Source: a bacterium (lineage in GTDB: Bacteria; Verrucomicrobiota; Verrucomicrobiae; JAJYAR01). Taken from it: a stretch of 9,245 bases of DNA. This document shows positions 1-6,270 of this stretch, one piece after another. The first letter of the stretch is position 1; every line of letters begins with the position of its first letter. Location of the stretch: assembly GCA_021779435.1 (NCBI GenBank), contig JAJYAR010000071.1:1-9245 (forward strand), written 5' to 3'. A program made the translations under genes and the position numbers. Under the pieces are notes generated by a model that was not told the origin of the DNA, made no database searches, and was given only the letters and a program-made list of their open reading frames with translations.

Positions 1-458
1 TTGCTCAGGTGCCAGCGCTCCGCCAGCCGATGGATGTGCGTGTCGACGGGAAACGCCGGCACTCCGAAAGATTGAACCATCACGACGCTGGCGGTCTTGT
101 GGCCCACCCCGGGCAGCGCCTCGAGATCCTCAAATGTGCGCGGCACTTGACCGCCGTGCTTTTCGACCAGGATTTTCGAGAGCGCTGAGATCGCCTTTGC
201 CTTCGTCGGCGAGAGCCCAACCGGCCGAATGATCCGTTGGATTTCGGCAACCGGCAGCGCAGCCATCTTCTCCGGCGTGTCGGCAAACGCGAACAGCTCC
301 GGAGTCACGCGGTTTACGGACTTGTCGGTCGTGTGCGCCGAAAGCAGCACCGCGATCAGCAGTGTGAACGGATCCTTGTGATTCAGCGGAATCGCCGGGT
401 CCGGATACAGCTCGGCCAGACGGCGGTCGATCAGCGCGGCGCGTTCAGCTCGGGTCAT
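1..458 (-). CDS. nth: Endonuclease III (DNA glycosylase/AP lyase), C-terminus cut by window edge
   Basis: This is the N-terminal 152 residues of a base-excision-repair glycosylase that removes oxidised pyrimidines and nicks at abasic sites. The alignment to E. coli Nth, made from memory, runs without gaps through most of its length. The helix-hairpin-helix LPGVGHKTA lies at about residues 115-123, with the catalytic lysine at K121. The catalytic aspartate is D139 in VDTHIHR. The wedge leucine L82 in PVGLSPTKA is kept. The motif LLSAHTTD has His42 where E. coli and Bacillus enzymes have Gln. The C-terminal [4Fe-4S] cysteines would lie past the left edge and cannot be checked. The start is the ATG at 458, which matches the usual N-terminus (MTRAERAALIDRRLAELYP); no Shine-Dalgarno sequence precedes it. 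It lies 312 bp downstream of lutC on the same strand and is probably a separate transcription unit. Confidence 0.93.
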   Translation of the reverse strand, partial: MTRAERAALIDRRLAELYPDPAIPLNHKDPFTLLIAVLLSAHTTDKSVNRVTPELFAFADTPEKMAALPVAEIQRIIRPVGLSPTKAKAISALSKILVEKHGGQVPRTFEDLEALPGVGHKTASVVMVQSFGVPAFPVDTHIHRLAERWHLS

Positions 459-479
459 GGTTGGTCAGGAACGTTCAAC

Positions 480-627
480 CACGAAGTGACGCGAATAGAC
501 GCGAATGCCAAGCCGGGGAAACAGGGATTCAAACCGGCCTGAGCCACAAATGGACGCAGAAGCACAGACCAAGACCCAAGCGAGGTGAACCGCGAAGAAC
601 GCGAATCGACGCGAAGAATGACGCGAG
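480..627. repeat. Degenerate 10-bp periodic intergenic repeats (CGCGAAT/CACGAA units)
   Basis: Three blocks of short units with a period near 10 bp lie in the nth-lutC gap. Block one (480-509) reads CACGAAGTGA, CGCGAATAGA, CGCGAATGCC. Block two (545-570) reads CACAAATGGA, CGCAGAAGCA, CAGACC. Block three has CGCGAA at 591, 600 and 610 and CGCGA at 622. I recall similar runs of CACGAATGGA-like units between genes in Verrucomicrobiota and Planctomycetota genomes; no search was possible. Any reading frame across this stretch is repeat-driven and has no protein-like features. The function is unknown. Confidence 0.7.
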
Positions 628-628
628 C

Positions 629-648
629 CTCCGAGGGCGGACTCGGAG
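629..648. repeat. Inverted repeat CTCCGAG-N6-CTCGGAG
   Basis: A perfect 7-bp stem (629-635 with 642-648) closes a 6-base loop (ggcgga). It lies 3 bp from a second hairpin at 652-670, so the two form a tandem pair between the repeat array and the end of lutC. There is no T-tract on either side. It may be part of the same dispersed repeat or of a transcription end. Confidence 0.5.
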
Positions 649-651
649 AAT

Positions 652-670
652 TGTCACCTAATGGGTGACA
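652..670 (-). terminator. Possible terminator hairpin downstream of lutC
   Basis: TGTCACC and GGTGACA form a perfect 7-bp stem with a 5-base loop, about 100 bp downstream of the lutC stop codon on the minus strand. On that strand the stem is followed by AATTCTCC, which is only a weak U-tract, so terminator function is uncertain. The hairpin would form equally well on the plus-strand transcript. Its position at the end of the lut operon and before nth favours a role in ending the operon transcript. Confidence 0.35.
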
Positions 671-711
671 GTCTGTTCATTCACCCGAGGCTGACCCGGA
701 AGAGTTCTGCA

Positions 712-734
712 ACGGAGCTCCGTGCTCTCTGCGG
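712..734. repeat. 12-bp palindrome ACGGAGCTCCGT joined to a CTCCGTGCTCTCTGCGG repeat-like segment
   Basis: ACGGAGCTCCGT (712-723) is a perfect palindrome. It runs into CTCCGTGCTCTCTGCGG (718-734), whose reverse complement reads CCGCAGAGAGCACGGAG. That string resembles a second class of short periodic intergenic repeat which I associate from memory with Verrucomicrobiota and Planctomycetota. It lies 37 bp downstream of the lutC stop codon. The rest of the 459-770 gap shows nothing that looks like a gene. Confidence 0.45.
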
Positions 735-770
735 CAACTCTGAGTTCGGAATCCAGGCCCGACGTGCGGC

Positions 771-1382
771 TCAGACGATCAGAGCGATCTGGAGGCCCGG
801 GCCGTGGACGCCCTGGATCAGAATGCCTTCGACGTCGGCCGTCCTGGACGGGCCCGTCACCCAGATGGTGTTGTGGTCCGTGCCCAGCGAAGCGACCGCC
901 TGCTGGATGTCTCCATGGATCGTCGAGCGTTCGAGAACGGCGATGTGCACCCAGGGCGCGAGTGCCGCCAGCCGACGCGAGGTGGTCGCATCGTCCAGAA
1001 TGATGGAGCCGGACTCGGCGATTGCGCCCGCCGCACGGGTGATGCCGAACGCGTAATCGTCGATGCGCGTGCGGTCGAAATCCGTCTCGACCTTGAAGTC
1101 GGGACCAAATGCAGGAGCCAGCTTTGGCCAGAGGACGGGGTCGCAGTAGCCGTGCGTCCACTTGTTCTTGCGCAGAAACCCGACCAACTCGGCCACATCG
1201 GTCATTGCCTGGCCGCTCACGCGCTTGATCCGCTCGGCAAAAAGCTCGGTGAGATCGCGACCTGCGATCATCTTCCTGAGCACGGCAATTTCGGAGTCGT
1301 ACTGCGGCAGCGGGGCGCGCTCGTGCAGCGGCGCCAGCGCGCCGCGAACGCGTGAGAGGATGGATTCGCGATCGTCAGCCAT
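771..1382 (-). CDS. lutC: Lactate utilization protein C (LUD domain)
   Basis: This 203-residue protein has one LUD domain (LutC/YkgG family). It is the third component of the LutABC complex, which oxidises L-lactate to pyruvate in the cytoplasm. The family signature GPSRTADVEGILIQGVHGP lies at about residues 177-195, and the upstream AESGSI element at 122-127. The length is normal for LutC. No cysteine clusters or membrane segments are present, as expected. The start is the ATG at 1382, which gives the usual short N-terminal helix (MADDRESILSRVRGAL); no Shine-Dalgarno sequence is seen. It is the last gene of the lutA-lutB-OPT-lutC run, 51 bp after the transporter gene, so it is separated from lutB by more than 2.4 kb. 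LutC is usually adjacent to lutB or fused to it. Confidence 0.92.
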   Translation of the reverse strand: MADDRESILSRVRGALAPLHERAPLPQYDSEIAVLRKMIAGRDLTELFAERIKRVSGQAMTDVAELVGFLRKNKWTHGYCDPVLWPKLAPAFGPDFKVETDFDRTRIDDYAFGITRAAGAIAESGSIILDDATTSRRLAALAPWVHIAVLERSTIHGDIQQAVASLGTDHNTIWVTGPSRTADVEGILIQGVHGPGLQIALIV

Positions 1383-1433
1383 GGAAAGGGAAAGTCGACT
1401 ATGCGGAGCCCGGCACCGCAGTCAGTCAAGAAT

Positions 1434-3782
1434 CTACGGTTTCGGGGGCTCTCCTTCGTTCACCGCGCGACCGGCGTGAATCGGGCCGGCGATCCGCGTC
1501 GCCAGCAGCTTTTCGGAGCCCACCAGGTAGAGAAACACACAGAGCGCCAGGAACGGAATCAGCGTAAGCGCATCCGAGTACGGGCCTTCGTAGAACGGAT
1601 TGTGGATCGCGGACCATTTTTCGATCTCCACGCTGATCGTATCCAGGCCGGGGACACCCGCGAGGATCGCGATCACGATGCCGGCGATCGCCCCGCCGGC
1701 GATATAGCCTGACGCCAGCAGCACGCCGGGACTCTTGTCGCTCTCCTCCTGGAACTGCGCCTCGGGCATGTTCGCGAAACCGGGTTTCTTTCGAGCGGCG
1801 CGATCCACGAGCCAGCGGATCAATCCGCCGATGAAGATCGGCGACGAGGATGACAGTGGCAGGTACACGCCCACGGCAAACGCCAGCGCCGGGACGAAGG
1901 ACAACTGGAGTGTCACCGAAATCATCACACCCAGAAGAACCAGCGACCAGGGGAGCTTCCGGTCGAGAATGCCCTTGATGATGTAGGACATCAGCGTGGC
2001 CTTCGGAGCGTCGAACTTCGTGACAACGGTGCCATCTGGCCGCTTCGTGTGGGTGCCGTTGATGCCGGGGTCGACCAGCCACACGGCGTCACCGGACTCG
2101 TTGACGAGGTACCTCCCGGCAGGGCCTTTCGCCTCATCCGTATTCTGCCACACGAGATAGGTTCTGGAGTCGTCGCGCGCCTGCGGACCCTTCAGCGACT
2201 CGCGCTTGGCGAGCGCATTCACGTCCGTGTGCAGGCCGGCGGGCGCGACTTCCTTCACTGGAACGTAGACGGTGTATGAAGTGTTCAGCTTGAGCAGGAT
2301 GGGCCCCAGGCACACCGCCGAGAGTGCGGCACCCGCGATGATCGCCCACTGCTGGTACTTCGGCGTGGCGCCGAGAAGGTAACCCGTCTTCAAGTCCTGC
2401 GAGGTGGTGCCGCCATTCGACGCTGCGATGCAAACGATGGCACCGACCGACAGCGCGGTGACGTAATGTTTTCCACCGGTCCAGCCGACGATCAGGAAGA
2501 TCAGGCAGGTGAAGAGGAGCGTGGCGACGGTCATGCCCGAGATCGGGTTCGAGGAGGAGCCGATCTCGCCTGTGAGCCGGGAGGACACCGTGACGAACAG
2601 GAATCCGAAGAGAACGATCAGGACCGCCCCAAGGAGGTTCATCTCGAGGGACGGCGAAAGGGTGATCAAGGCGAGCAGGGCGACGGTGCCGATCGCCACG
2701 GTCTTCATCGACATGTCGCGCTCGGTGCGGGGAACCTTCCCCTGCCCTTTGCCGTTGGACGAGCCGCCGAGTCCGCGAATGCCTTCCATCAGCCCGTGCC
2801 AGATCGTCGGTGCGGACTGGATCAGGCTGATGAGCCCGCCGGCCGCAACCGCGCCTGCGCCGATGTAGAGGATATAGTCGCTTCGGATCAGTGACGGGCT
2901 CATGTCCGCGATGAGCTTCGTGGCCGGGGCGAGCGGCGTCTTCATGTTTTCGCCGAAGAATTTGATGAGCGGAATGAGCAGCAGGTAGCTCATCACGCCG
3001 CCGGCGCACATGATGGATGCGATGCGCGGACCGATGATGTAGCCAACGCCGAGCAGCGCGGGAGAAACCTCGACCGACGCGGAGCCGGCCTTGAACGGCG
3101 GGCCAAACACCTTCTCCGAGACTTCCTTCCAGCCCTTCAACGCCACATCGACGGTGTAATAAACGAGTCCGACTCCGAACCCGGTGAAGATGGCCTTATC
3201 GCCGGGCGCGGAGTGAATGCCTGCGGCAGCCGCGGCCCGGTACTCCGCCTGTGCGCTCGGCGTCGCTGCGGCGCGATCTTCGGCATTCGCGCCGGCCTTG
3301 AGCACCGCGGCGCAGGCGGTGCCCTCGGGGTATTTCAAGGTGCCGTGCTCCTTCACGATGAGGGCACGCCGGAGCGGAATCATCATCAGGATCCCCAGCA
3401 GGCCGCCCAGGAGGGCAACGAGCATCACGCGGGTGAGCTCGAGGTCGAAGCCAAGGATGAGGATCGCCGGCATGGTGACGCCGATGCCGAACGCGAGCGA
3501 CTCGCCGGCCGAACCGGCGGTCTGGGTGATATTGTGCTCGAGGATCGTGGCGTCTCGAACGCCTGCCTTCGAGAGGCCACGGAACAGCGCGAGCGAGATG
3601 ACGGCCACAGGGATCGAGGCGCTGACGGTGATGCCGACCTTCAGCACGAGGTACAGCGAGGACGCACCGAAGATCATTCCCAACACGGCGCCGGTGATGA
3701 CGGCACGCGCGGAGAATTCGCGCATGCTCGTTTCCGCCGGGATGAAAGGTTCGTGGATCGGGGCGGAAGGGGGCGTGGCCAT
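1434..3782 (-). CDS. OPT-family (oligopeptide/YSL-type) transporter
   Basis: A 782-residue polytopic inner-membrane protein of the OPT superfamily. Characterised OPT members move peptides, glutathione or metal-chelate complexes; the substrate here is unknown. Family motifs visible in order are NITQTAGSAGES (about 84-95), LKYPEGTACAAVL (149-161), SSSNPISGM (409-417), GGTTSQDLKTGYLLGATP (457-474) and FAVGVYLPLSSSSPIFIGG (635-653). Many hydrophobic segments run from about residue 25 to 755. A hydrophilic stretch of about 90 residues (502-592) forms a large extramembrane loop before a conserved-looking KATLMSYIIKGIL segment. The start is the ATG at 3782, about 20 residues before the first conserved segment; no Shine-Dalgarno sequence is visible. 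The gene lies 73 bp after lutB and 51 bp before lutC, so it looks co-transcribed. The family call is firm, but a role in lactate or rhamnose use is not shown. Confidence 0.93.
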   Translation of the reverse strand: MATPPSAPIHEPFIPAETSMREFSARAVITGAVLGMIFGASSLYLVLKVGITVSASIPVAVISLALFRGLSKAGVRDATILEHNITQTAGSAGESLAFGIGVTMPAILILGFDLELTRVMLVALLGGLLGILMMIPLRRALIVKEHGTLKYPEGTACAAVLKAGANAEDRAAATPSAQAEYRAAAAAGIHSAPGDKAIFTGFGVGLVYYTVDVALKGWKEVSEKVFGPPFKAGSASVEVSPALLGVGYIIGPRIASIMCAGGVMSYLLLIPLIKFFGENMKTPLAPATKLIADMSPSLIRSDYILYIGAGAVAAGGLISLIQSAPTIWHGLMEGIRGLGGSSNGKGQGKVPRTERDMSMKTVAIGTVALLALITLSPSLEMNLLGAVLIVLFGFLFVTVSSRLTGEIGSSSNPISGMTVATLLFTCLIFLIVGWTGGKHYVTALSVGAIVCIAASNGGTTSQDLKTGYLLGATPKYQQWAIIAGAALSAVCLGPILLKLNTSYTVYVPVKEVAPAGLHTDVNALAKRESLKGPQARDDSRTYLVWQNTDEAKGPAGRYLVNESGDAVWLVDPGINGTHTKRPDGTVVTKFDAPKATLMSYIIKGILDRKLPWSLVLLGVMISVTLQLSFVPALAFAVGVYLPLSSSSPIFIGGLIRWLVDRAARKKPGFANMPEAQFQEESDKSPGVLLASGYIAGGAIAGIVIAILAGVPGLDTISVEIEKWSAIHNPFYEGPYSDALTLIPFLALCVFLYLVGSEKLLATRIAGPIHAGRAVNEGEPPKP

Positions 3783-3800
3783 GGGAGTGTGACTTATCTA

Positions 3801-3830
3801 CCTATAAGCCACCGTTGGGCAGTTTCGCAA
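3801..3830 (-). promoter_or_regulatory. Weak candidate promoter for the OPT gene and lutC
   Basis: In the 73-bp lutB-OPT gap, the minus strand carries TTGCGA (3830-3825), then an 18-bp spacer, then TATAGG (3806-3801), ending 19 bp before the transporter ATG. Each box matches the sigma-70 consensus at four of six positions. The short AT-richer stretch around it stands out from the GC-rich surroundings. It could allow transporter and lutC expression apart from lutAB, but matches this weak arise by chance. Confidence 0.2.
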
Positions 3831-3837
3831 ATCGCGC

Positions 3838-3857
3838 AGCAGGCGAAGCGGCCTGCT
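3838..3857 (-). repeat. Hairpin at the lutB stop codon
   Basis: AGCAGGC and GCCTGCT form a perfect 7-bp stem with a 6-base loop. On the minus strand the stem begins inside the lutB TAG stop codon. No T-run follows, so it is not a standard intrinsic terminator. Within an operon such a stem could protect the 3' end of the lutAB message or reduce read-through into the transporter gene; that is inference. Confidence 0.45.
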
Positions 3858-5241
3858 ATTTCCCGCGCGATTTCAGCCACTTCCTGAATTCGCCTCCACG
3901 CCACTCGGGAAGCTCGCGTGACGATTCCCAGGCGCGGAGCGGCGGAATCGGAAGCAGCTTCGTCGGAAGGTAGTTGATCACCTTCCCACCCGTGAGCGCG
4001 GTCTTCCACAGCCCGGGCTTGGTCGCAAGCAAGGCCCAGCCGCCCATCGGCGGCGTGCCGGGGGACGGGATGCTCTCCTGCTTGGCGCGATTGCGCAGCC
4101 GAAGCAGCAGATCGGGGATCGGAATATTGACCGGACAGACCTCGTTGCAGGCGCCGCACAGGCTGGACGCCTTGGGGAGGTCGGCCTTCTCGGCAAAGTG
4201 TTCGCCCGCGAGCAGCGGCGACAGCACGGAGCCGACCGGGCCCGGATAGACGCTGCGATACGCGTGACCGCTCACCTGACGATAGACCGGGCAGACGTTG
4301 AGGCAGGCGCCGCAGCGAATGCAGCGAAGGATTTCCCGGCACTCGCTTGCCAGGACCTCCGTGCGGCCGTTGTCGACGAAGATGACGTGCGTCTCCTCGG
4401 GACCGTCGGGCTGGTTTGGCCCCTTCGGTCCGCTGATGAACTCCGTGTACGACGTGAGCTCCTGGGCGGTGGCGGAACGGGCGAGCAGATTGAGAACCAG
4501 GCCGAGGTCGCGGTCGCGGGGCACGATCTTTTCGATGCCAATCAGCGCAATGTGAACCTTGGTCGCGGCCATGCAGAACCGGGAGTTGCCCTCGTTTGTG
4601 ACGACAACCATGCGACCGCTCTCGGCCGAGATGAAGTTGGCGCCCGTCAGGCCCACGTCGGCGCTGAGGTACTTGTGCCGAAGGAACTGGCGCGCGCGGC
4701 GGGTGATTGTCTCCGGATCGTCGTTGTAGGCGCCGAGACCCTCGCGCTCGAAGCTGACAGCGATCTCGCGGCGGCTCTTGTGAATGATCGGACGGACGAT
4801 GTGGCTGGGGTGATCGTGGTCGATCTGGACGATGAACTCGCCGAGATCGGTCTCCAGCGCCTCCATGCCGAACTTCGCGAGGTAGGGTTCGAGCCCGATC
4901 TCCTCGCTGACCATGGTCTTGGCCTTGACCATCTTCGTGGCCTTGCGGGCCTGCATGATCCTGAGGACGGCCTCGCAGGCCGCCTCGCCGGTCGAAGCCC
5001 AGTGAACCTGGACGCCGTTGGCCTTCAGCTTCGCCTCCACCTGCGGCAGGTAGGTATCGAGGTTCTCGATGGTGTGCTGCTTGATCTCGCCGGCGAGCCG
5101 GCGCATCCGGTTCGGGTCGGCGAACTGGTCGAACAGCAGCTTGGTCCGCTTCTCGTGCGTGGCCTTGGTGCCCTGATAGACGGCAGTGCGCGTCTCGGAC
5201 GGCACCTTGGTGGCAAATTGATCGATCGGCTGTTTGCTCAT
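3856..5241 (-). CDS. lutB: Lactate utilization protein B (iron-sulfur LUD protein)
   Basis: A 461-residue cytoplasmic protein with an N-terminal LUD domain and a ferredoxin-like domain, the electron-handling subunit of LutABC lactate oxidation. The LUD region includes AESGRMVVVTNEGNSRF (about 206-222) and HVIFVDNGRTEVLAS (285-299). The first cluster motif is CIRCGACLNVCP, with C307, C310, C313 and C317. The second is LCGACNEVCP, with C362, C365 and C369. Together they follow the pattern for two [4Fe-4S] clusters in this family. The C-terminal tail (about 390-461) carries the usual PPMGGWALLATKPGLWK segment. The length is typical. The start is the ATG at 5241, without a clear Shine-Dalgarno sequence. 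It lies 52 bp after lutA. LutC is not next to it as usual; an OPT transporter gene intervenes. Confidence 0.95.
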   Translation of the reverse strand: MSKQPIDQFATKVPSETRTAVYQGTKATHEKRTKLLFDQFADPNRMRRLAGEIKQHTIENLDTYLPQVEAKLKANGVQVHWASTGEAACEAVLRIMQARKATKMVKAKTMVSEEIGLEPYLAKFGMEALETDLGEFIVQIDHDHPSHIVRPIIHKSRREIAVSFEREGLGAYNDDPETITRRARQFLRHKYLSADVGLTGANFISAESGRMVVVTNEGNSRFCMAATKVHIALIGIEKIVPRDRDLGLVLNLLARSATAQELTSYTEFISGPKGPNQPDGPEETHVIFVDNGRTEVLASECREILRCIRCGACLNVCPVYRQVSGHAYRSVYPGPVGSVLSPLLAGEHFAEKADLPKASSLCGACNEVCPVNIPIPDLLLRLRNRAKQESIPSPGTPPMGGWALLATKPGLWKTALTGGKVINYLPTKLLPIPPLRAWESSRELPEWRGGEFRKWLKSRGK

Positions 5242-5252
5242 TCTCGGGAGTT

Positions 5253-5295
5253 GGCCGCTCGCGGCCGTTGTTGGATTTCGCCTCTCGCGGCCGTT
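5253..5295. repeat. Paired 12-bp direct repeat and GGCCGC-TC-GCGGCC palindrome in the lutA-lutB junction
   Basis: CTCGCGGCCGTT occurs twice, at 5258-5269 and 5284-5295, in a 26-bp period. The second copy overlaps the lutA TAA stop codon. The first copy also forms half of GGCCGC-TC-GCGGCC (5253-5266), a perfect 6-bp stem with a 2-base loop. All of it sits within the 52-bp spacer, just ahead of the lutB start. It may be a local duplication at the end of lutA, or a site that affects lutB translation; neither is shown. Confidence 0.55.
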
Positions 5296-6058
5296 ACTTC
5301 TTAGCGTTCTTCAACGCGTCGCGCAGGATTTGGGCGACATGCATTCCCTTCACCGGCTTTCCTTCGTGCTTAGCGAGGCCCGTCAGGTGCATAAGGCAAC
5401 TCATGTCGGGCGAAACGATGATATCCGGCTGGGCGGCCCGGTAGTGCTGCAGTTTCAACGTGCCCATGGCGGTGGAAACGTTCGGGAAGGCCACGGAGAA
5501 CGTGCCACCGAAGCCGCAGCACTGCTCCATCTCGGCGAAATCGACGAGTTGGACGCCTTCGATCGAGCCAAGCAGCGTCAGCGCGGACTCGATCGTGCGG
5601 GTGCCGCGTGTATGGCAGGCGCGGTGCAAGGCGATCTTCGCCTCGTAGCGTCCGCCCCAGCTCTTGATGCCGAGCCCGTTCACGAGATAGTCGCAGATCT
5701 CCCACGTCCGGCGGCCGAGCGCCTCGACCTCGGGCAGATCGGGCTCCTTCTCGAACTCGAGGATCGCCCCGTGGAACATCATCGCGGCGCAGGAGCCGGA
5801 GGGAACCACGACAGGGTCATCGCCTGCGAAGGTGCGGACCGTATGGCGGACCACCTTCCGCGAAGCGGCCCAGTCGCCGCCGTTGAAAGCGGGCTGGCCA
5901 CAGCAGGTCTGTTTCTCCGGAAACGCTATTTCCACGCCAGCGTGCTCGAGAACCTCGACGGTGGCGGCTGCCACATCGTCGTAAAAGGCATCGCACAAGC
6001 ACGTGGCCATGAGCTGGACCCGCTTGCTGGAAATGGGAGTACGCTCTGTGTGCAACAT
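5294..6058 (-). CDS. lutA: Lactate utilization protein A (CCG-domain iron-sulfur protein)
   Basis: A 254-residue cytoplasmic protein of the LutA/YkgE family with two cysteine-rich CCG domains, as in heterodisulfide reductase and glycolate oxidase subunits. It is the first component of the lactate-to-pyruvate oxidation complex. Visible elements are TCLCDAFYDD (19-28), TCCGQPAFNGGD (51-62, CCG motif one), SGSC (87-90), HRACH (145-149), EQCCGFGGTFS (178-188, CCG motif two) and SPDMSCLMH (216-224). The start chosen is the ATG at 6058, which puts MLHTERTPISS before the conserved KRVQLMATC strand. The frame stays open to 6316, but that extension is arginine-rich with no family similarity. An ATG at 6010 would remove the first strand. 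It heads the minus-strand operon and diverges from rhaB across 302 bp. Confidence 0.94.
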   Translation of the reverse strand: MLHTERTPISSKRVQLMATCLCDAFYDDVAAATVEVLEHAGVEIAFPEKQTCCGQPAFNGGDWAASRKVVRHTVRTFAGDDPVVVPSGSCAAMMFHGAILEFEKEPDLPEVEALGRRTWEICDYLVNGLGIKSWGGRYEAKIALHRACHTRGTRTIESALTLLGSIEGVQLVDFAEMEQCCGFGGTFSVAFPNVSTAMGTLKLQHYRAAQPDIIVSPDMSCLMHLTGLAKHEGKPVKGMHVAQILRDALKNAKK

Positions 6059-6121
6059 GAAGGCAAAAACGCTCGTCCGCAGCCGGACGGCTTGCAACCG
6101 AAAACACGGCGACCGGAGGTG

Positions 6122-6170
6122 CGGCGGCAGCGCTCGCGTGCACGGCCGCCGGATCGAGCGGCTGCCGCCG
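6122..6170. repeat. Long imperfect inverted repeat (15 pairs, one bulge)
   Basis: CGGCGGCAG (6122-6130) pairs with CTGCCGCCG (6162-6170). The inner CGCTCG (6131-6136) pairs with CGAGCG (6155-6160), leaving only G6161 bulged. The 18-base loop holds a further GC-rich string. It lies 64 bp upstream of the lutA start, so it could fold in the lutA leader RNA or act as a binding site in DNA. It could also be a dispersed extragenic palindrome. Confidence 0.5.
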
Positions 6171-6221
6171 AGCGCCCACTCGGCTCGCTCACGCTCGCCG
6201 CTACACCATTGGAACGATCCG

Positions 6222-6239
6222 GCGCGAGCGGGCTCGCGC
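6222..6239. repeat. Perfect palindromic hairpin GCGCGAGC-GG-GCTCGCGC
   Basis: An 8-bp perfect stem with a 2-base centre. Its core, GCGAGC-NN-GCTCGC, recurs at 7976-7989 in the rhaB-aldolase gap with a different centre (AA). This suggests a recurring element and not a gene-specific structure. Confidence 0.5.
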
Positions 6240-6244
6240 TCCAC

Positions 6245-6270
6245 ACGGTTCCGTTCCGACCGTGAACCGT
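6245..6270. promoter_or_regulatory. Candidate operator ACGGTTC-N12-GAACCGT
   Basis: Perfect 7-bp inverted half-sites (6245-6251 and 6264-6270) are separated by 12 bp, about two helical turns centre to centre. A nested repeat, CACGGT-N9-ACCGTG (6244-6249 and 6259-6264), overlaps it. It sits about 90 bp upstream of rhaB and 186 bp upstream of lutA, a plausible place for a regulator that senses rhamnose or a pathway intermediate. No regulator gene is in the window, and the protein family that would bind is unknown. Confidence 0.35.

Noticed and set aside
480..627. CRISPR array
   Set aside because: The units are about 10 bp and contiguous, with no 25-40 bp repeats or regular unique spacers.
461..661. 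A 66-codon open frame in the nth-lutC gap
   Set aside because: It is built from the 10-bp periodic repeat and has no protein family signal.
4198..5304. A 368-codon plus-strand open frame antisense to lutB
   Set aside because: It has an acidic, Ala/Leu/Asp-rich composition typical of antisense GC-rich frames; lutB on the other strand has the full cysteine motifs.
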